NCBI GenBank assembly: GCA_902618535.1
Contig: CACNAV010000004.1
Location: forward strand, 1 to 64,000
Direction of reading: 5' to 3'
Origin: an uncultured Alphaproteobacteria bacterium
GTDB lineage: Bacteria > Pseudomonadota > Alphaproteobacteria > Methylaequorales > Methylaequoraceae
DNA: 64,000 nt
The position numbers were made by a program, and so were the translations under genes. Every line of letters begins with the position of its first letter. Within the stretch, counting starts at the first letter, position 1. The notes under the pieces were generated by a model. It saw only the letters and a program-made list of their open reading frames with translations, made no database searches and was not told the DNA's origin. Positions 1 through 8,740 of this stretch are shown in pieces.

Positions 1-411
1 CTTAAATACAGTTTAAAACTAAGCTTTCAATTTCAATTTTATTTACTTGAGACAAAGGAGTTTAATAAGTTAACTAATGTAGAGAGCAGATTTATAGATG
101 CGTTTTTAGAACGAAAGTTTGGAACATCATTGGAGATTAAATCTCTTTCAAGGTTTTTAATTGAAAATAACTACAAAAAAAATGCAAAATATCTCAACAA
201 ATTAATTCAAGTTATAGGTACCAGAAGTGAAAAAAGGATTATAAAAACCTTTTTTGAACAGTTTCCAGAAATAGAAAATATTTTTTCTAATCAATCAAAC
301 GTTAAAGAGAAAAAAGACTACACAAGTTTTTTTGAAAACTATCAAAACTATCTTTTGGTTCTGTTAGTAATTTTTTTAATTACATTTATTGTCATTATTG
401 TTTCAGTTTAA
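1..411 (+). CDS. C-terminal part of a membrane-anchored protein (5' end outside window)
   Basis: The frame is open from base 1 with no stop, so this is the 3' end (at least 136 codons) of a gene that begins upstream; the TTG at 130 need not be the real start. The visible part is a charged, probably helical region followed by one strongly hydrophobic C-terminal segment (about the last 20 residues, LLVLLVIFLITFIVII) that would anchor it in the inner membrane with almost no tail beyond. I do not recognise the family. It is convergent with the SDR gene that ends at 429. Confidence 0.6.
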   Translation, partial: LKYSLKLSFQFQFYLLETKEFNKLTNVESRFIDAFLERKFGTSLEIKSLSRFLIENNYKKNAKYLNKLIQVIGTRSEKRIIKTFFEQFPEIENIFSNQSNVKEKKDYTSFFENYQNYLLVLLVIFLITFIVIIVSV

Positions 412-428
412 GTGTTTAATTTTTTCAC

Positions 429-1160
429 TCACCACGGAATAGTATCTTCCTCATGAAACAAACCTCCAGTTGGGCCGTCATCATCAAGAGTAGCTAATCG
501 AAGAGAAGTTTTATAACTATCTTTCACTTCCATAGGAGCTTTAGGCCCACCTAATTCAGTTTTTACCCAGCCTGGATGTCCAGAATTAACCTTAATTTTT
601 GTATCCTTAAGCTCAAGAGCAAGATGAATTGTATAGGCATTTAGTGCAGTCTTAGAAGCATTATATGCAAATTCTTTTGCCGGTGCTATTGGTGAATCTT
701 TAGATGAATGAAGGGTCAATGAACTAAGTATTGTTGAAACGTTTACTATTCTTCCTGCATCTGACTTTTTAATAAGGGGAAGTAATTTTTGAGTAAGAGA
801 AATGACAGCGAAAAGATTAGTTTGAAATGTATCTTTTATATCTTTATCGCTAACACTTGAACTGTTAGTAACAAATAAGTCATTGGTCAAGAGTACACCA
901 GCGTTGTTAATCAAGATATCTAATTTTTGATATTTATTAGAAATAAAGTCATAAACTTTATTTGGTGCATTTAAATCATGTGCATCATACTCTACAAGAT
1001 CAGCATCATACCCCAGTGAAGTCATCTCCTCTAATGCTTTTTTTCCTTTATTCAGGTCTCTAGCACCTAAAATTACCTTTATACCACTTTCTGCCAATTT
1101 TTTTGAAGTTTCAAATCCAATTCCTCTATTTGCTCCAGAAATAAACGCTACTTTTGTCAT
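429..1160 (-). CDS. Short-chain dehydrogenase/reductase, carbonyl-reductase-like
   Basis: A classical SDR of 243 residues: Rossmann cofactor motif GANRGIG at residues 9-15, NNAG at 85-88, catalytic Ser about 142 and the YxxxK dyad Y166/K170 (YNASK). The arginine after the glycine motif and A-R-D near residue 34 suggest NADPH preference. The stretch between catalytic Ser and Tyr is longer than in FabG-type enzymes, as in eukaryotic-style carbonyl reductases that reduce quinones and aldehydes. The substrate cannot be read from the sequence. It is monocistronic and divergent from the Fur-box gene; about 200 bp separates the two starts. Confidence 0.8.
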   Translation of the reverse strand: MTKVAFISGANRGIGFETSKKLAESGIKVILGARDLNKGKKALEEMTSLGYDADLVEYDAHDLNAPNKVYDFISNKYQKLDILINNAGVLLTNDLFVTNSSSVSDKDIKDTFQTNLFAVISLTQKLLPLIKKSDAGRIVNVSTILSSLTLHSSKDSPIAPAKEFAYNASKTALNAYTIHLALELKDTKIKVNSGHPGWVKTELGGPKAPMEVKDSYKTSLRLATLDDDGPTGGLFHEEDTIPW

Positions 1161-1337
1161 AAATGTTCCTTTTTATAAATTAAAAAAAATTAATTAGGTT
1201 AAATAAATTTAACGTTAATTATATTATAGTTAATTCAAACTTAGAGTTTATCAATAATATTTATGAAATAAATGTCAAAGTTTTATTGGTTAACTTTTAG
1301 GAAAAATCACAAAAAATAAATAATACTTGTAAATGCG

Positions 1338-1356
1338 AATGATAATTATTATCATT
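1338..1356 (+). promoter_or_regulatory. Fur box (perfect 9-1-9 palindrome)
   Basis: The sequence AATGATAATTATTATCATT is a perfect 19-bp inverted repeat and contains the 7-1-7 Fur consensus TGATAATNATTATCA without mismatch. It ends five bases before the ATG of the small gene at 1362, so a bound Fur-type regulator would block transcription or initiation. Function is inferred from the motif; alphaproteobacterial relatives such as Mur bind similar sites. Confidence 0.75.
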
Positions 1357-1361
1357 AAATT

Positions 1362-1628
1362 ATGAGAAAAGAAGAATTTGATGACCTAATGTTACAAATT
1401 ATCACTAATGTAATGGAAGAGAAACATGAAAAACACTTCGTGTACAATCGAATATTCAAAAAATTGTTAAACTCAAAAAAACCAAACAAGCTTAAACTCG
1501 CAAAATATATACTTGGAAGATTACTAAGAGAGTCTTACAGAATTTTTTTTACTGCTCAAATCAACGCAACACAACATTGTCCACATAATAAAGAAAATGA
1601 AAATAAAGGAAAAATTGTTTATCATTAA
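1362..1628 (+). CDS. Small basic protein of unknown function, predicted Fur-regulated
   Basis: An 88-residue basic protein with no signal peptide or membrane segment. The first 70 residues look alpha-helical and lysine-rich; the tail carries a His/Cys-containing stretch (TQHCPHNKEN, then a final His). I do not recognise the family. The case for a real gene is the consensus Fur palindrome just upstream, protein-like composition and the absence of a competing frame. Derepression under iron limitation would follow if the box is functional. The leader is very short and there is no clear Shine-Dalgarno. Confidence 0.5.
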   Translation: MRKEEFDDLMLQIITNVMEEKHEKHFVYNRIFKKLLNSKKPNKLKLAKYILGRLLRESYRIFFTAQINATQHCPHNKENENKGKIVYH

Positions 1629-1760
1629 TTACACGTAATTTATTTCTCAAACTTAAATTTTACTTTGCCTAATTTAAATTATCCTTATCGGAATAAAATA
1701 ATTTAGTTCTTCACTCGCAGGCGTTTTAGAATTGATAATCTATTGACGTTACTGAATAGA

Positions 1761-1776
1761 TTGGCACATATGTTGC
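1761..1776 (+). promoter_or_regulatory. Sigma-54 (-24/-12) promoter before methyltransferase pair
   Basis: TTGGCACATATGTTGC matches the RpoN consensus TGGCAC-N5-TTGC exactly, with the invariant GG and GC at standard spacing. The predicted start site is about 12 nt after the -12 GC, that is 1787-1789, so the mRNA would begin at or just before the ATG at 1789 and be essentially leaderless. No enhancer-binding site could be assigned. Confidence 0.65.
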
Positions 1777-1788
1777 GAATGATTTTAT

Positions 1789-2640
1789 ATGTTAGATGCA
1801 GTTTCTAATGATAAAAAAATAGTTATTGAATGGGGTTTTTTTGGCCTGATTGAATTTTTAATCTCTGAAAGTAGAAATATTCAAAAAAAATATAAAAGTG
1901 CATTGGATATTGGAAGCTCTCATGGAAACCATACAAAAATTATGAGACACTTTGGTCTCAGCGTTGACCAAATCGACAAATACGAAAATAATGCAGAAAT
2001 TAATAATGATTTCAATACATATAATTTTAAAAAAAAATATGATGTTATTTTTTGTTCTCACGTTATAGAACATCAACGAAATGTTGGATTTTTTCTTGAT
2101 AAAATTTTCGATACATTAACAGACAACGGTGTGTTAGTAATTTCTGGTCCAAAACATCCAGCTGAGAGATTTGTTGAGGGACATATTCAAAGTACAATTA
2201 TGCCAATATTTCTGCAAAATTTAATTTTTGCTGGGTTTGATTGTAAAAATGCAAAAATATTGTCAATGGCAGGAATTGAAAATTCATTTATCATAAAAAA
2301 ATCAAAAGATTTTAACCGTAAAGAACGAATTAAAAGTAATTATAAATGGACTAAAAAACATCAAAATAGGTCCTTCGTTAAATTAATTGAAAAAAATGTC
2401 ATTAAAAATGATTGTCTATTTGTTAAAAATTGCAAGATTTGGAAATTAGAAAATTTAGGAAAAAATGAGCTTGAAGAATATCCTTCCACAGATGTAGCAC
2501 TGAGCCTAAATTTTCCCAATGATTATGAATACAAAGATTTTGTCATTGATTTTATAATTGATGGCCAATTTTTTCTTTTTGATCAAAACAAAAATATCTT
2601 AAGTGATAACAAAACAAGAATAGTACAATTGAAAATATGA
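1789..2640 (+). CDS. Class I SAM-dependent methyltransferase (copy 1 of a three-member family)
   Basis: A 283-residue protein with methyltransferase motif I LDIGSSHGN at about residues 39-47, an acidic residue after strand 2 (QIDKYE), and a post-motif segment YDVIFCSHVIEHQRN typical of the Methyltransf_11/23 group. The C-terminal 100 residues (after KWTKKHQNRS) are specific to this small family. It is followed after 4 bp by a diverged tandem copy and has a third relative at 23615-24448 whose central block YD-IFCSHVIEHQRN-GFFLDKIFD is nearly identical. The acceptor is unknown; the neighbouring TPR-glycosyltransferase and the sigma-54 site suggest modification of a surface or flagellar glycan. 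Confidence 0.75.
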   Translation: MLDAVSNDKKIVIEWGFFGLIEFLISESRNIQKKYKSALDIGSSHGNHTKIMRHFGLSVDQIDKYENNAEINNDFNTYNFKKKYDVIFCSHVIEHQRNVGFFLDKIFDTLTDNGVLVISGPKHPAERFVEGHIQSTIMPIFLQNLIFAGFDCKNAKILSMAGIENSFIIKKSKDFNRKERIKSNYKWTKKHQNRSFVKLIEKNVIKNDCLFVKNCKIWKLENLGKNELEEYPSTDVALSLNFPNDYEYKDFVIDFIIDGQFFLFDQNKNILSDNKTRIVQLKI

Positions 2641-2644
2641 AATT

Positions 2645-3454
2645 ATGAAAAAAAATAAAGATAACCAAAATAATGATATTGGCGTTTTTGCACTTATAGA
2701 ATTTTTAATCTCAGAAAAAAAAAAAAACAAAAGTAAAAATGTACTTTTACTTGGAAATTTTAATAACCAACATAAAACTATAATTAAGAAATTTGGTTTT
2801 AAAATTGATGAAATGAGTAAAAGAAAAATAAGTTCAATATTTCATCTTAAAAAATTTCAAAAGAAATATGATGCTGTTATTTGTAATCACGTAATTCAAT
2901 ATCAACGAAATACAGGTTTTTTTTTAGACAAAATATTTGATATTTTAAATGATGAAGGCATTTTGGTTATTTCTGGACCAAAAAATTCTCCCGAAACATT
3001 AATGGAGGGACAAATTTCAACATGCATTTTACCTGTTCTTATACAAAACTTAATTTACTCAGGGTTTGACTGTAAAAAGGGAAAGATGATGTCTATAGGC
3101 TTGTTTGAAAATTCATTTATAGTACCTAAAGGAAAGTATTTTGATAGAGAAGAGAGATATGAGACAGGTTTTAAATGGTCTGAGAATCATAGAAAAAGAT
3201 CTCCTTTTGAATTAATAGCTGGCAAGACCATTAAAAACGATGTTTCTTTTTTTAATAATTGTAAAGTCTGGAAAACGAAAACATTTTTAAGTGATTCTGG
3301 TAATTTGAAAAATGGAATTGTGTTTAATTATCCTGATAAATACCAGCTCAGGAATATTCCATTCAATTTCTATGTACAAAAAAATATAATGTTTTTTGAT
3401 AAAGACATGATAGCCTTAACAAGTCAAAACAATAAACACGAAATTATGATCTAA
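2645..3454 (+). CDS. Diverged methyltransferase paralogue with degenerate SAM motif (copy 2)
   Basis: A 269-residue tandem duplicate of the preceding gene, probably in the same transcript. The family core is clear (KKYDAVICNHVIQYQRN, GFFLDKIFD, the KWSENHRKRSP block). Motif I, however, is LLLGNFNNQH in place of LDIGSSHGNH: the conserved Asp and the glycine pattern that hold SAM are lost. The HVIEHQ segment has become HVIQYQ, and the HPAERFVEG segment NSPETLMEG. It is probably catalytically inactive, perhaps a structural partner of copy 1, or drifting towards a pseudogene although the frame is intact. Confidence 0.65.
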   Translation: MKKNKDNQNNDIGVFALIEFLISEKKKNKSKNVLLLGNFNNQHKTIIKKFGFKIDEMSKRKISSIFHLKKFQKKYDAVICNHVIQYQRNTGFFLDKIFDILNDEGILVISGPKNSPETLMEGQISTCILPVLIQNLIYSGFDCKKGKMMSIGLFENSFIVPKGKYFDREERYETGFKWSENHRKRSPFELIAGKTIKNDVSFFNNCKVWKTKTFLSDSGNLKNGIVFNYPDKYQLRNIPFNFYVQKNIMFFDKDMIALTSQNNKHEIMI

Positions 3455-3470
3455 AAATAAAGTAAAGCTT

Positions 3471-4766
3471 TTAAAAATTTTTAGATAAATGAAATGCAAG
3501 ACTTTCAAACACTTTATCCCAACAATCAATTGAATTTTGTCTTAAAATGTAAATACTTGGGTACCAATCTGTTTTGTTACCTGACAGTCCCCAACGCCAA
3601 TCAGGTATTTTGGGTAACAGTAAAGTTGTAGGAATAGTCATGGTTCCTGCAAGGTGAGCCAATACAGTGTCAACTGAAATAACTTGATCCATATTGGATA
3701 CCAACATTGCTGTTTTACTGAAATCATCGAGGAACTCGTCGCAATTAAAAACATTTTTAAAGTGCGACAGAAAATTAGTTTCTTTTGTATTTAGATTTTT
3801 TTGTATAATAAAAAATTTACAATTTTCAAATTGTTTAAATATTGTGCTAAAAAATTCTATCGGTATCGAACGAATGTTATCTCTTCGATGACTTGGGTTA
3901 CCTCGCCAAGATAAACCAATTCTAATTTTTTTTATCTTTATTTGTTTGACTAAATTTTTTCCGAGAACAATTCTATTTTTTTTTAAATTGAAAGGTAAGG
4001 GCTGAGGAATAAAGTTTATTTTTTCTGAAAGAATATAAGGAAGGCTCATTAAATTTGTTTTAAAATCATGATCCAAGATACTTGCATTGCTATATTTACT
4101 ATTAATGTCTACATTATTTAAATATGGAGATGTTTTGAGTAAACTTATAATTTTTTTATGAGCACTAAGTGAAATTTTAAAACCGCAGTCCTTTAAAATA
4201 CTTATGTATCTAAGAAACATAATATCATCACCAAAACCATCCTCATTGATAATAAAAAGCTTTTTTTGTCTTGAATTCTTAAGGTGATTTTTTTGTAAAT
4301 TTATCAGAGGAATATTGCTTTGGTTTAGATTGCTAGTTTTATCCCTTACTTTTTCAAAAAAATCTAAATTTTCTTTGTCCAAAAAATTTAGTTGCAATCT
4401 AATAAACGCGAGATTCCTTTTTGCCCAAATATTATTTGAATCTAAACTCAGACATTTTTTAAAATAATCAATTGATTTATTTATCTCGCCATTTTCATAT
4501 AAAAATAGAGCAATTCTTAAATTTGTTTCAATGTTTAAAGGATCTATATGTAAAGAAGTTGTTAGACATTCATTTGCCATTGACATCTCCCTGTTAAGCA
4601 TATAGGAAAGTCCTAATTGAGCCCAAAAATTTGGATTTTTATGATCATTGTTTACACATTCAGCAAATATTTTTATTGCCCGATCATAATCCTTGGTATT
4701 TTCTAGAGTCTGGCACCCAAACTTAAATAAGCTTTCTAAGTTTTTATCTGTTAAACTTTTTTGCAT
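3471..4766 (-). CDS. TPR-repeat glycosyltransferase-like protein
   Basis: A 431-residue protein: residues 5-125 are tetratricopeptide repeats (one reads NPNFWAQLGLSYML), and the C-terminal 270 residues resemble a GT-B fold of the heptosyltransferase/GT9 kind. That half opens with INEDGFGDDIMFLRYI and contains RIGLSWRGNPSH and the late motif ISVDTVLAHLAGTM. This TPR-plus-glycosyltransferase architecture is common in bacterial surface-protein and flagellin glycosylation loci. Donor and acceptor are unknown. It is convergent with the methyltransferase pair and has its own sigma-54-type site upstream. Confidence 0.7.
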   Translation of the reverse strand: MQKSLTDKNLESLFKFGCQTLENTKDYDRAIKIFAECVNNDHKNPNFWAQLGLSYMLNREMSMANECLTTSLHIDPLNIETNLRIALFLYENGEINKSIDYFKKCLSLDSNNIWAKRNLAFIRLQLNFLDKENLDFFEKVRDKTSNLNQSNIPLINLQKNHLKNSRQKKLFIINEDGFGDDIMFLRYISILKDCGFKISLSAHKKIISLLKTSPYLNNVDINSKYSNASILDHDFKTNLMSLPYILSEKINFIPQPLPFNLKKNRIVLGKNLVKQIKIKKIRIGLSWRGNPSHRRDNIRSIPIEFFSTIFKQFENCKFFIIQKNLNTKETNFLSHFKNVFNCDEFLDDFSKTAMLVSNMDQVISVDTVLAHLAGTMTIPTTLLLPKIPDWRWGLSGNKTDWYPSIYILRQNSIDCWDKVFESLAFHLSKNF

Positions 4767-4813
4767 ATTATTAGAACTAAAAATATAATAGGGTTAATTA
4801 AACTTAATATTTA

Positions 4814-4829
4814 GCAAATAAAATGCCAA
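4814..4829 (-). promoter_or_regulatory. Sigma-54 promoter before TPR-glycosyltransferase
   Basis: On the minus strand the sequence is TTGGCATTTTATTTGC: TGGCAT-N5-TTGC, one base from the RpoN consensus TGGCAC-N5-TTGC with the invariant GG and GC correctly spaced. The predicted start is near 4802, leaving a leader of about 36 nt to the ATG at 4766. Confidence 0.5.
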
Positions 4830-4860
4830 TTTTGGGATACAGAAGCTTGATTAATTCTAA

Positions 4861-5502
4861 TTAATTACGGAGGAGATTAATTAATTTCTTTTCCAAATTC
4901 TTACTTATTAGATTTATACCCTCAGCATTAGGATGTTTTCCATCTTTTAAATTTAATTCAGGATTAAGCGCAACACCATCTAATAAAAAAGGTAAAAAAG
5001 AAACATTAAATTTTTGTGCAAGTTCAGGATATATTTTGTCAAATTCTTTCTTATATTTTTGACCAAATGCTTCTTGGGCTATCATACCGGCAAAAAGAAC
5101 AGTAATTTTTTTTTCTGTTAAAGTTTCAAGAATTTTGTTTAGATTTTGTCTTACAAGAATAGGACTGATTCCTCTTAACATATCATTAGCACCGAGACAT
5201 AAAACCACGATATCTATATCTTTTCCTTCAATTAACCAGTTCAGCCTATTTAGTCCGCCAGAGGTTGTGTCTCCAGATACGCTTGCATTAATAACTCTGA
5301 CATCAAATTCTTTTAATTTAAGACTTTTTTCTAAAACTGTAGACAAATGAGAATTCTCGTCTAAACCATAACCAGACATCAAGCTATCACCAAACAGTAC
5401 AATTTCTTGGTTACAATAAACTTTTACTGGTATAAAGTTTACTCCGATAACAAATATAAATAAAAACCTTAAAATGAAAAGTTTATATAAATTAGATAAC
5501 AT
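4861..5502 (-). CDS. tesA: TesA-like SGNH esterase / acyl-CoA thioesterase I
   Basis: A 213-residue periplasmic SGNH hydrolase. An N-terminal hydrophobic segment (residues 8-27) is a signal peptide or anchor. Block I FGDSLMSGYG carries the catalytic Ser, block III GAND the oxyanion Asn, and block V DGKHPN the Asp-His pair. It is divergent from ybbA-ybbP, the same tesA/ybbAP association seen in many proteobacteria. Its predicted ATG lies inside the ybbA reading frame, giving a 29-bp head-to-head overlap of 5' ends; no alternative ATG, GTG or TTG remains before the signal peptide. Confidence 0.85.
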   Translation of the reverse strand: MLSNLYKLFILRFLFIFVIGVNFIPVKVYCNQEIVLFGDSLMSGYGLDENSHLSTVLEKSLKLKEFDVRVINASVSGDTTSGGLNRLNWLIEGKDIDIVVLCLGANDMLRGISPILVRQNLNKILETLTEKKITVLFAGMIAQEAFGQKYKKEFDKIYPELAQKFNVSFLPFLLDGVALNPELNLKDGKHPNAEGINLISKNLEKKLINLLRN

Positions 5503-6142
5503 TAATCTTAACTATCATGTAAATGGAAGTGATATCAAGGTTTTAAAAAATATAAATTTTGTTATAAACAAAAATGAAAGAGTAGCAATAATTGGTGAAA
5601 GTGGTTCTGGAAAAACAAGTCTATTAATGCTTATGTCTGGCCTAGAGAACCCAACAACAGGTTCACTTTTTTTTGATAACGAGGATTTTTCAAAGATTAG
5701 TGAGAAAAAAAAGACCCAAATAAGAAAAAAAAAAATTGGACTAATTTTTCAGCAATTTTATCTCATTCCAAATTATACTGCCCTTGAAAATGTTATGTTT
5801 CCTATGCAAATAAATCAAATTCATGATGAAAAAAAAAAAGCTAATTCAATTCTTTCAGATGTAGGTTTAGCTCATCGAAAAAATAATTTGCCTTCTGAAT
5901 TATCTGGAGGTGAACAACAAAGAGTAGCGATTGCGAGGGCAATTTCATTCAACCCGGAAATTATTTTAGCTGATGAACCTACGGGTAATTTAGATAGAAA
6001 AAATACTGAATTAGTTTCAGATTTATTATTGAATTATTCTTACAAAAAAAAAATAAGTTTAATTTTGGTAACTCACAATATGAATTTAGCAAAAAAGTGT
6101 GACAGGGTAATAAAGTTGTTCGATGGTCGGATAGAAGTTTAA
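5474..6142 (+). CDS. ybbA: YbbA-type ABC transporter ATPase (LolD/MacB group)
   Basis: A 222-residue ABC ATPase with Walker A GESGSGKTS, Q-loop QQFYLIPNYT, signature LSGGEQQR, Walker B ILADEPTGNLD and switch histidine VTHN, all intact. It is the nucleotide-binding partner of the large FtsX-family permease that starts 1 bp after its stop. The pair belongs to the YbbAP type, which does not obviously import anything but is thought to move or release lipophilic molecules from the inner membrane. The 5' end overlaps tesA on the other strand. Confidence 0.85.
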   Translation: MKSLYKLDNINLNYHVNGSDIKVLKNINFVINKNERVAIIGESGSGKTSLLMLMSGLENPTTGSLFFDNEDFSKISEKKKTQIRKKKIGLIFQQFYLIPNYTALENVMFPMQINQIHDEKKKANSILSDVGLAHRKNNLPSELSGGEQQRVAIARAISFNPEIILADEPTGNLDRKNTELVSDLLLNYSYKKKISLILVTHNMNLAKKCDRVIKLFDGRIEV

Positions 6143-6143
6143 A

Positions 6144-8633
6144 ATGAGTTTTTCAAAACATTTTCAATTTTTTATAAAAGAACTTAATAAAAATAAATCA
6201 AATATTTCAAAAGTTTTTTTTACAATTTTTATTAGCCTTCTCATTTTATCTTCCGTTACAATTTTAAAAAATAGTATTGAAGATGAAATAAAAAATAATT
6301 CAAGAGTTCTCCTTGGTGGTGATTTAGAATTATCAACAAAAAATGAGGCTTTGAACTTAAGATTTTTAAATGAATTAAAAGAAAGTTTTTTTATATCAGA
6401 AATTGTTGAATTTACCTCTATCATTAAAACTAAAAATGAGGAAAATCAAACAACTAGAATTAAGGTGATTGATAATTTCTATCCACTTGTTGGGAAAGTG
6501 GTTGTTGAGCCTGCTAATTCATTAGAAATTCTTAAAACTATGCCTAATACTATTTTAATTGATGAAACTACTCAGAAAAATCTGGATTTAAAACTTGGGG
6601 AAAAAATAAAAATTCAAAATACTACATTTGAAGTAATTGGTATTACAAAGCGTTTACCTGATCTTGGAGGATTTTTCATTTTTGGAGATCAAGCTTTAAT
6701 CCATAAATCTAGCTTAGAGGATTTGAAAATCAATAATCTGGGAACATTTCTAAGGTTTAAATATAAACTTACAAAAAAAGATAATAAAAAAAAATTACCA
6801 GGCTTCATAAGTAATTATAAAAATTTAGAAATTAAATATCCTGAAGATATCAGTCAGAATGTAAAAAAAGCAATTGAAAATTTTATATATTTTTTGTCTA
6901 TTATCTCGGCATCAGCTATCCTTATTTCTGGTATTGGATTAAAAAACTCGTTATTTTCTTTTTTAAGTAAAAATCAGTTTAAGATTGCAATTTTTAAATC
7001 ATTAGGTTTTAGCTCGCAAAATATTAAAGTATTATACTACGCACAAGCATTAGTAATTTTAGTTCTTTGTTCATGTTTTGCTTATATTTGTAGTTTAGTC
7101 ATAATTTCTTTTATAGATCATAGATTCTTAAATCTTCTAAACATTCAACTAAAAGTTCAATTTAAAATCGGTGAATATTTAATAATCCTGTTTTTCAGCA
7201 TTTTAATTTTTATGATATTTTCTAAACCAGTATTGGATAGTATTGATCAGGTTAAAGTAGCAGATTTATTTAGAAATAGTAGTACACACTTAAATTTAAA
7301 TTATAACAGAAAGTCAATTTTACAAATCAGTACGTTTGTATTAATTTTTATTTTCTTTTTTTGTTTTTTGAATGTAAAGCCAAAGCAGACAGCGTTATTT
7401 TTCTTCTTTTTTACAGCTGTAAGTTTGTTCTATTTCTTTTTGTCTAAATTCTATATCGTAATTTTAAATAAAATTAAAAATATCCAAAATATTTCTTTAA
7501 AAATAGGAATCAAAAATTTAAAAGCATACAGCAGCCTTAATTCAACAACAATTATGACTATGGGTTTAGGAACAACAGTGTTATTCTTTTTAGCAATTTT
7601 ATCATCAAACATCAGTAAAGAGCTGAATACTTCTATACCAAAAAACGCACCTCATTATTTTTTTTTAGGAATTCAAGAAAATGAATTAAACTTGTTCTCA
7701 GAAGAGATTCGTAAAATTGATGATAAAGCTAAGCAAATTATTGTACCAATGATTTCAGCAAGAATAGAGGCTATTAATAACATAAAACCAAAGGAAATAA
7801 TTGATGAAGAAAATAAAAGCTTTTGGTTTATCAATGGAGAAAGAAGAATATCTTGGTCCAAAGACCCACCTACTAATAATCCAATTATAAAAGGTAAATG
7901 GTGGACGTCAGATCAAAGTGATAATCTACAACTTTCATTAGATCATAAAGTAGCAACTGATCTGAAACTAAAAATTGGTGATTCTCTTACATTTAATATC
8001 TACGGTAATTCAGTTACAGGAGTTATTACAAATTTCAGAAAAGTTGATTACAAAGACCTTAATATTAATTTTGCAATATTGTTTAATCCTAAATATGCAT
8101 CAAAAATTCCTCATGAGCTTATGTCTACTATTAAATTTGAGAATGACGATTCAGTAAATTTGAGTGGTCTATTAAAAAAATTACCAACTATTACATACAT
8201 TAGATTGACAGATTATATAAAAAAAACAAAAGATTTTTTAAGCAAATTGTTTATCGTAAGTATTTTTATCTCTGGAGTAGTTGTTTTAATTGGTTTTATT
8301 GTGATATCCAATGCTGTAAGTGTAATTGGAAACCTTAAAGTATATCAGAATCTAGTTTTTAGAATTTTAGGTTTTGAAAAATCCAAAATTATAAGATTAA
8401 TAATTTTTGAATCATTAATTCTGTTTGTACCAATAATAACCTCTTCGTTTATATTTTCTATTTCATTTTCATATATTTTTGTTAAAAAATTTTTAAATAT
8501 TAGTTGGTACTTTTCACCTGCAGTTCCTTTAATTATTTCAAACTTATTCTTATTAGTACTTGTGTTGACACTATTTTTTTCAAATAGAAAGTACATAAAC
8601 TTTAATGCATACTCATTATTAAGAAACGGATAA
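6144..8633 (+). CDS. ybbP: YbbP-like FtsX-family ABC permease
   Basis: An 829-residue inner-membrane permease. One N-terminal TM helix is followed by a periplasmic MacB-PCD-like domain, then a first FtsX block with about three TM helices (residues 245-365), central TM helices, a second periplasmic domain, and a second FtsX block at the C-terminus (about 700-815). Two FtsX blocks in a single chain fit YbbP. It forms an operon with the ATPase upstream. The 107 bp after it hold no gene I can see. Confidence 0.8.
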   Translation: MSFSKHFQFFIKELNKNKSNISKVFFTIFISLLILSSVTILKNSIEDEIKNNSRVLLGGDLELSTKNEALNLRFLNELKESFFISEIVEFTSIIKTKNEENQTTRIKVIDNFYPLVGKVVVEPANSLEILKTMPNTILIDETTQKNLDLKLGEKIKIQNTTFEVIGITKRLPDLGGFFIFGDQALIHKSSLEDLKINNLGTFLRFKYKLTKKDNKKKLPGFISNYKNLEIKYPEDISQNVKKAIENFIYFLSIISASAILISGIGLKNSLFSFLSKNQFKIAIFKSLGFSSQNIKVLYYAQALVILVLCSCFAYICSLVIISFIDHRFLNLLNIQLKVQFKIGEYLIILFFSILIFMIFSKPVLDSIDQVKVADLFRNSSTHLNLNYNRKSILQISTFVLIFIFFFCFLNVKPKQTALFFFFFTAVSLFYFFLSKFYIVILNKIKNIQNISLKIGIKNLKAYSSLNSTTIMTMGLGTTVLFFLAILSSNISKELNTSIPKNAPHYFFLGIQENELNLFSEEIRKIDDKAKQIIVPMISARIEAINNIKPKEIIDEENKSFWFINGERRISWSKDPPTNNPIIKGKWWTSDQSDNLQLSLDHKVATDLKLKIGDSLTFNIYGNSVTGVITNFRKVDYKDLNINFAILFNPKYASKIPHELMSTIKFENDDSVNLSGLLKKLPTITYIRLTDYIKKTKDFLSKLFIVSIFISGVVVLIGFIVISNAVSVIGNLKVYQNLVFRILGFEKSKIIRLIIFESLILFVPIITSSFIFSISFSYIFVKKFLNISWYFSPAVPLIISNLFLLVLVLTLFFSNRKYINFNAYSLLRNG

Positions 8634-8740
8634 ATTTGTTGCCAGATCTACTACTTTATAATTAATCTAGAAATCAATACGATGCTTCTACATAACTATT
8701 TTAAAATTATAATAGTTAATTTTTTCTGTATAATGATTAA

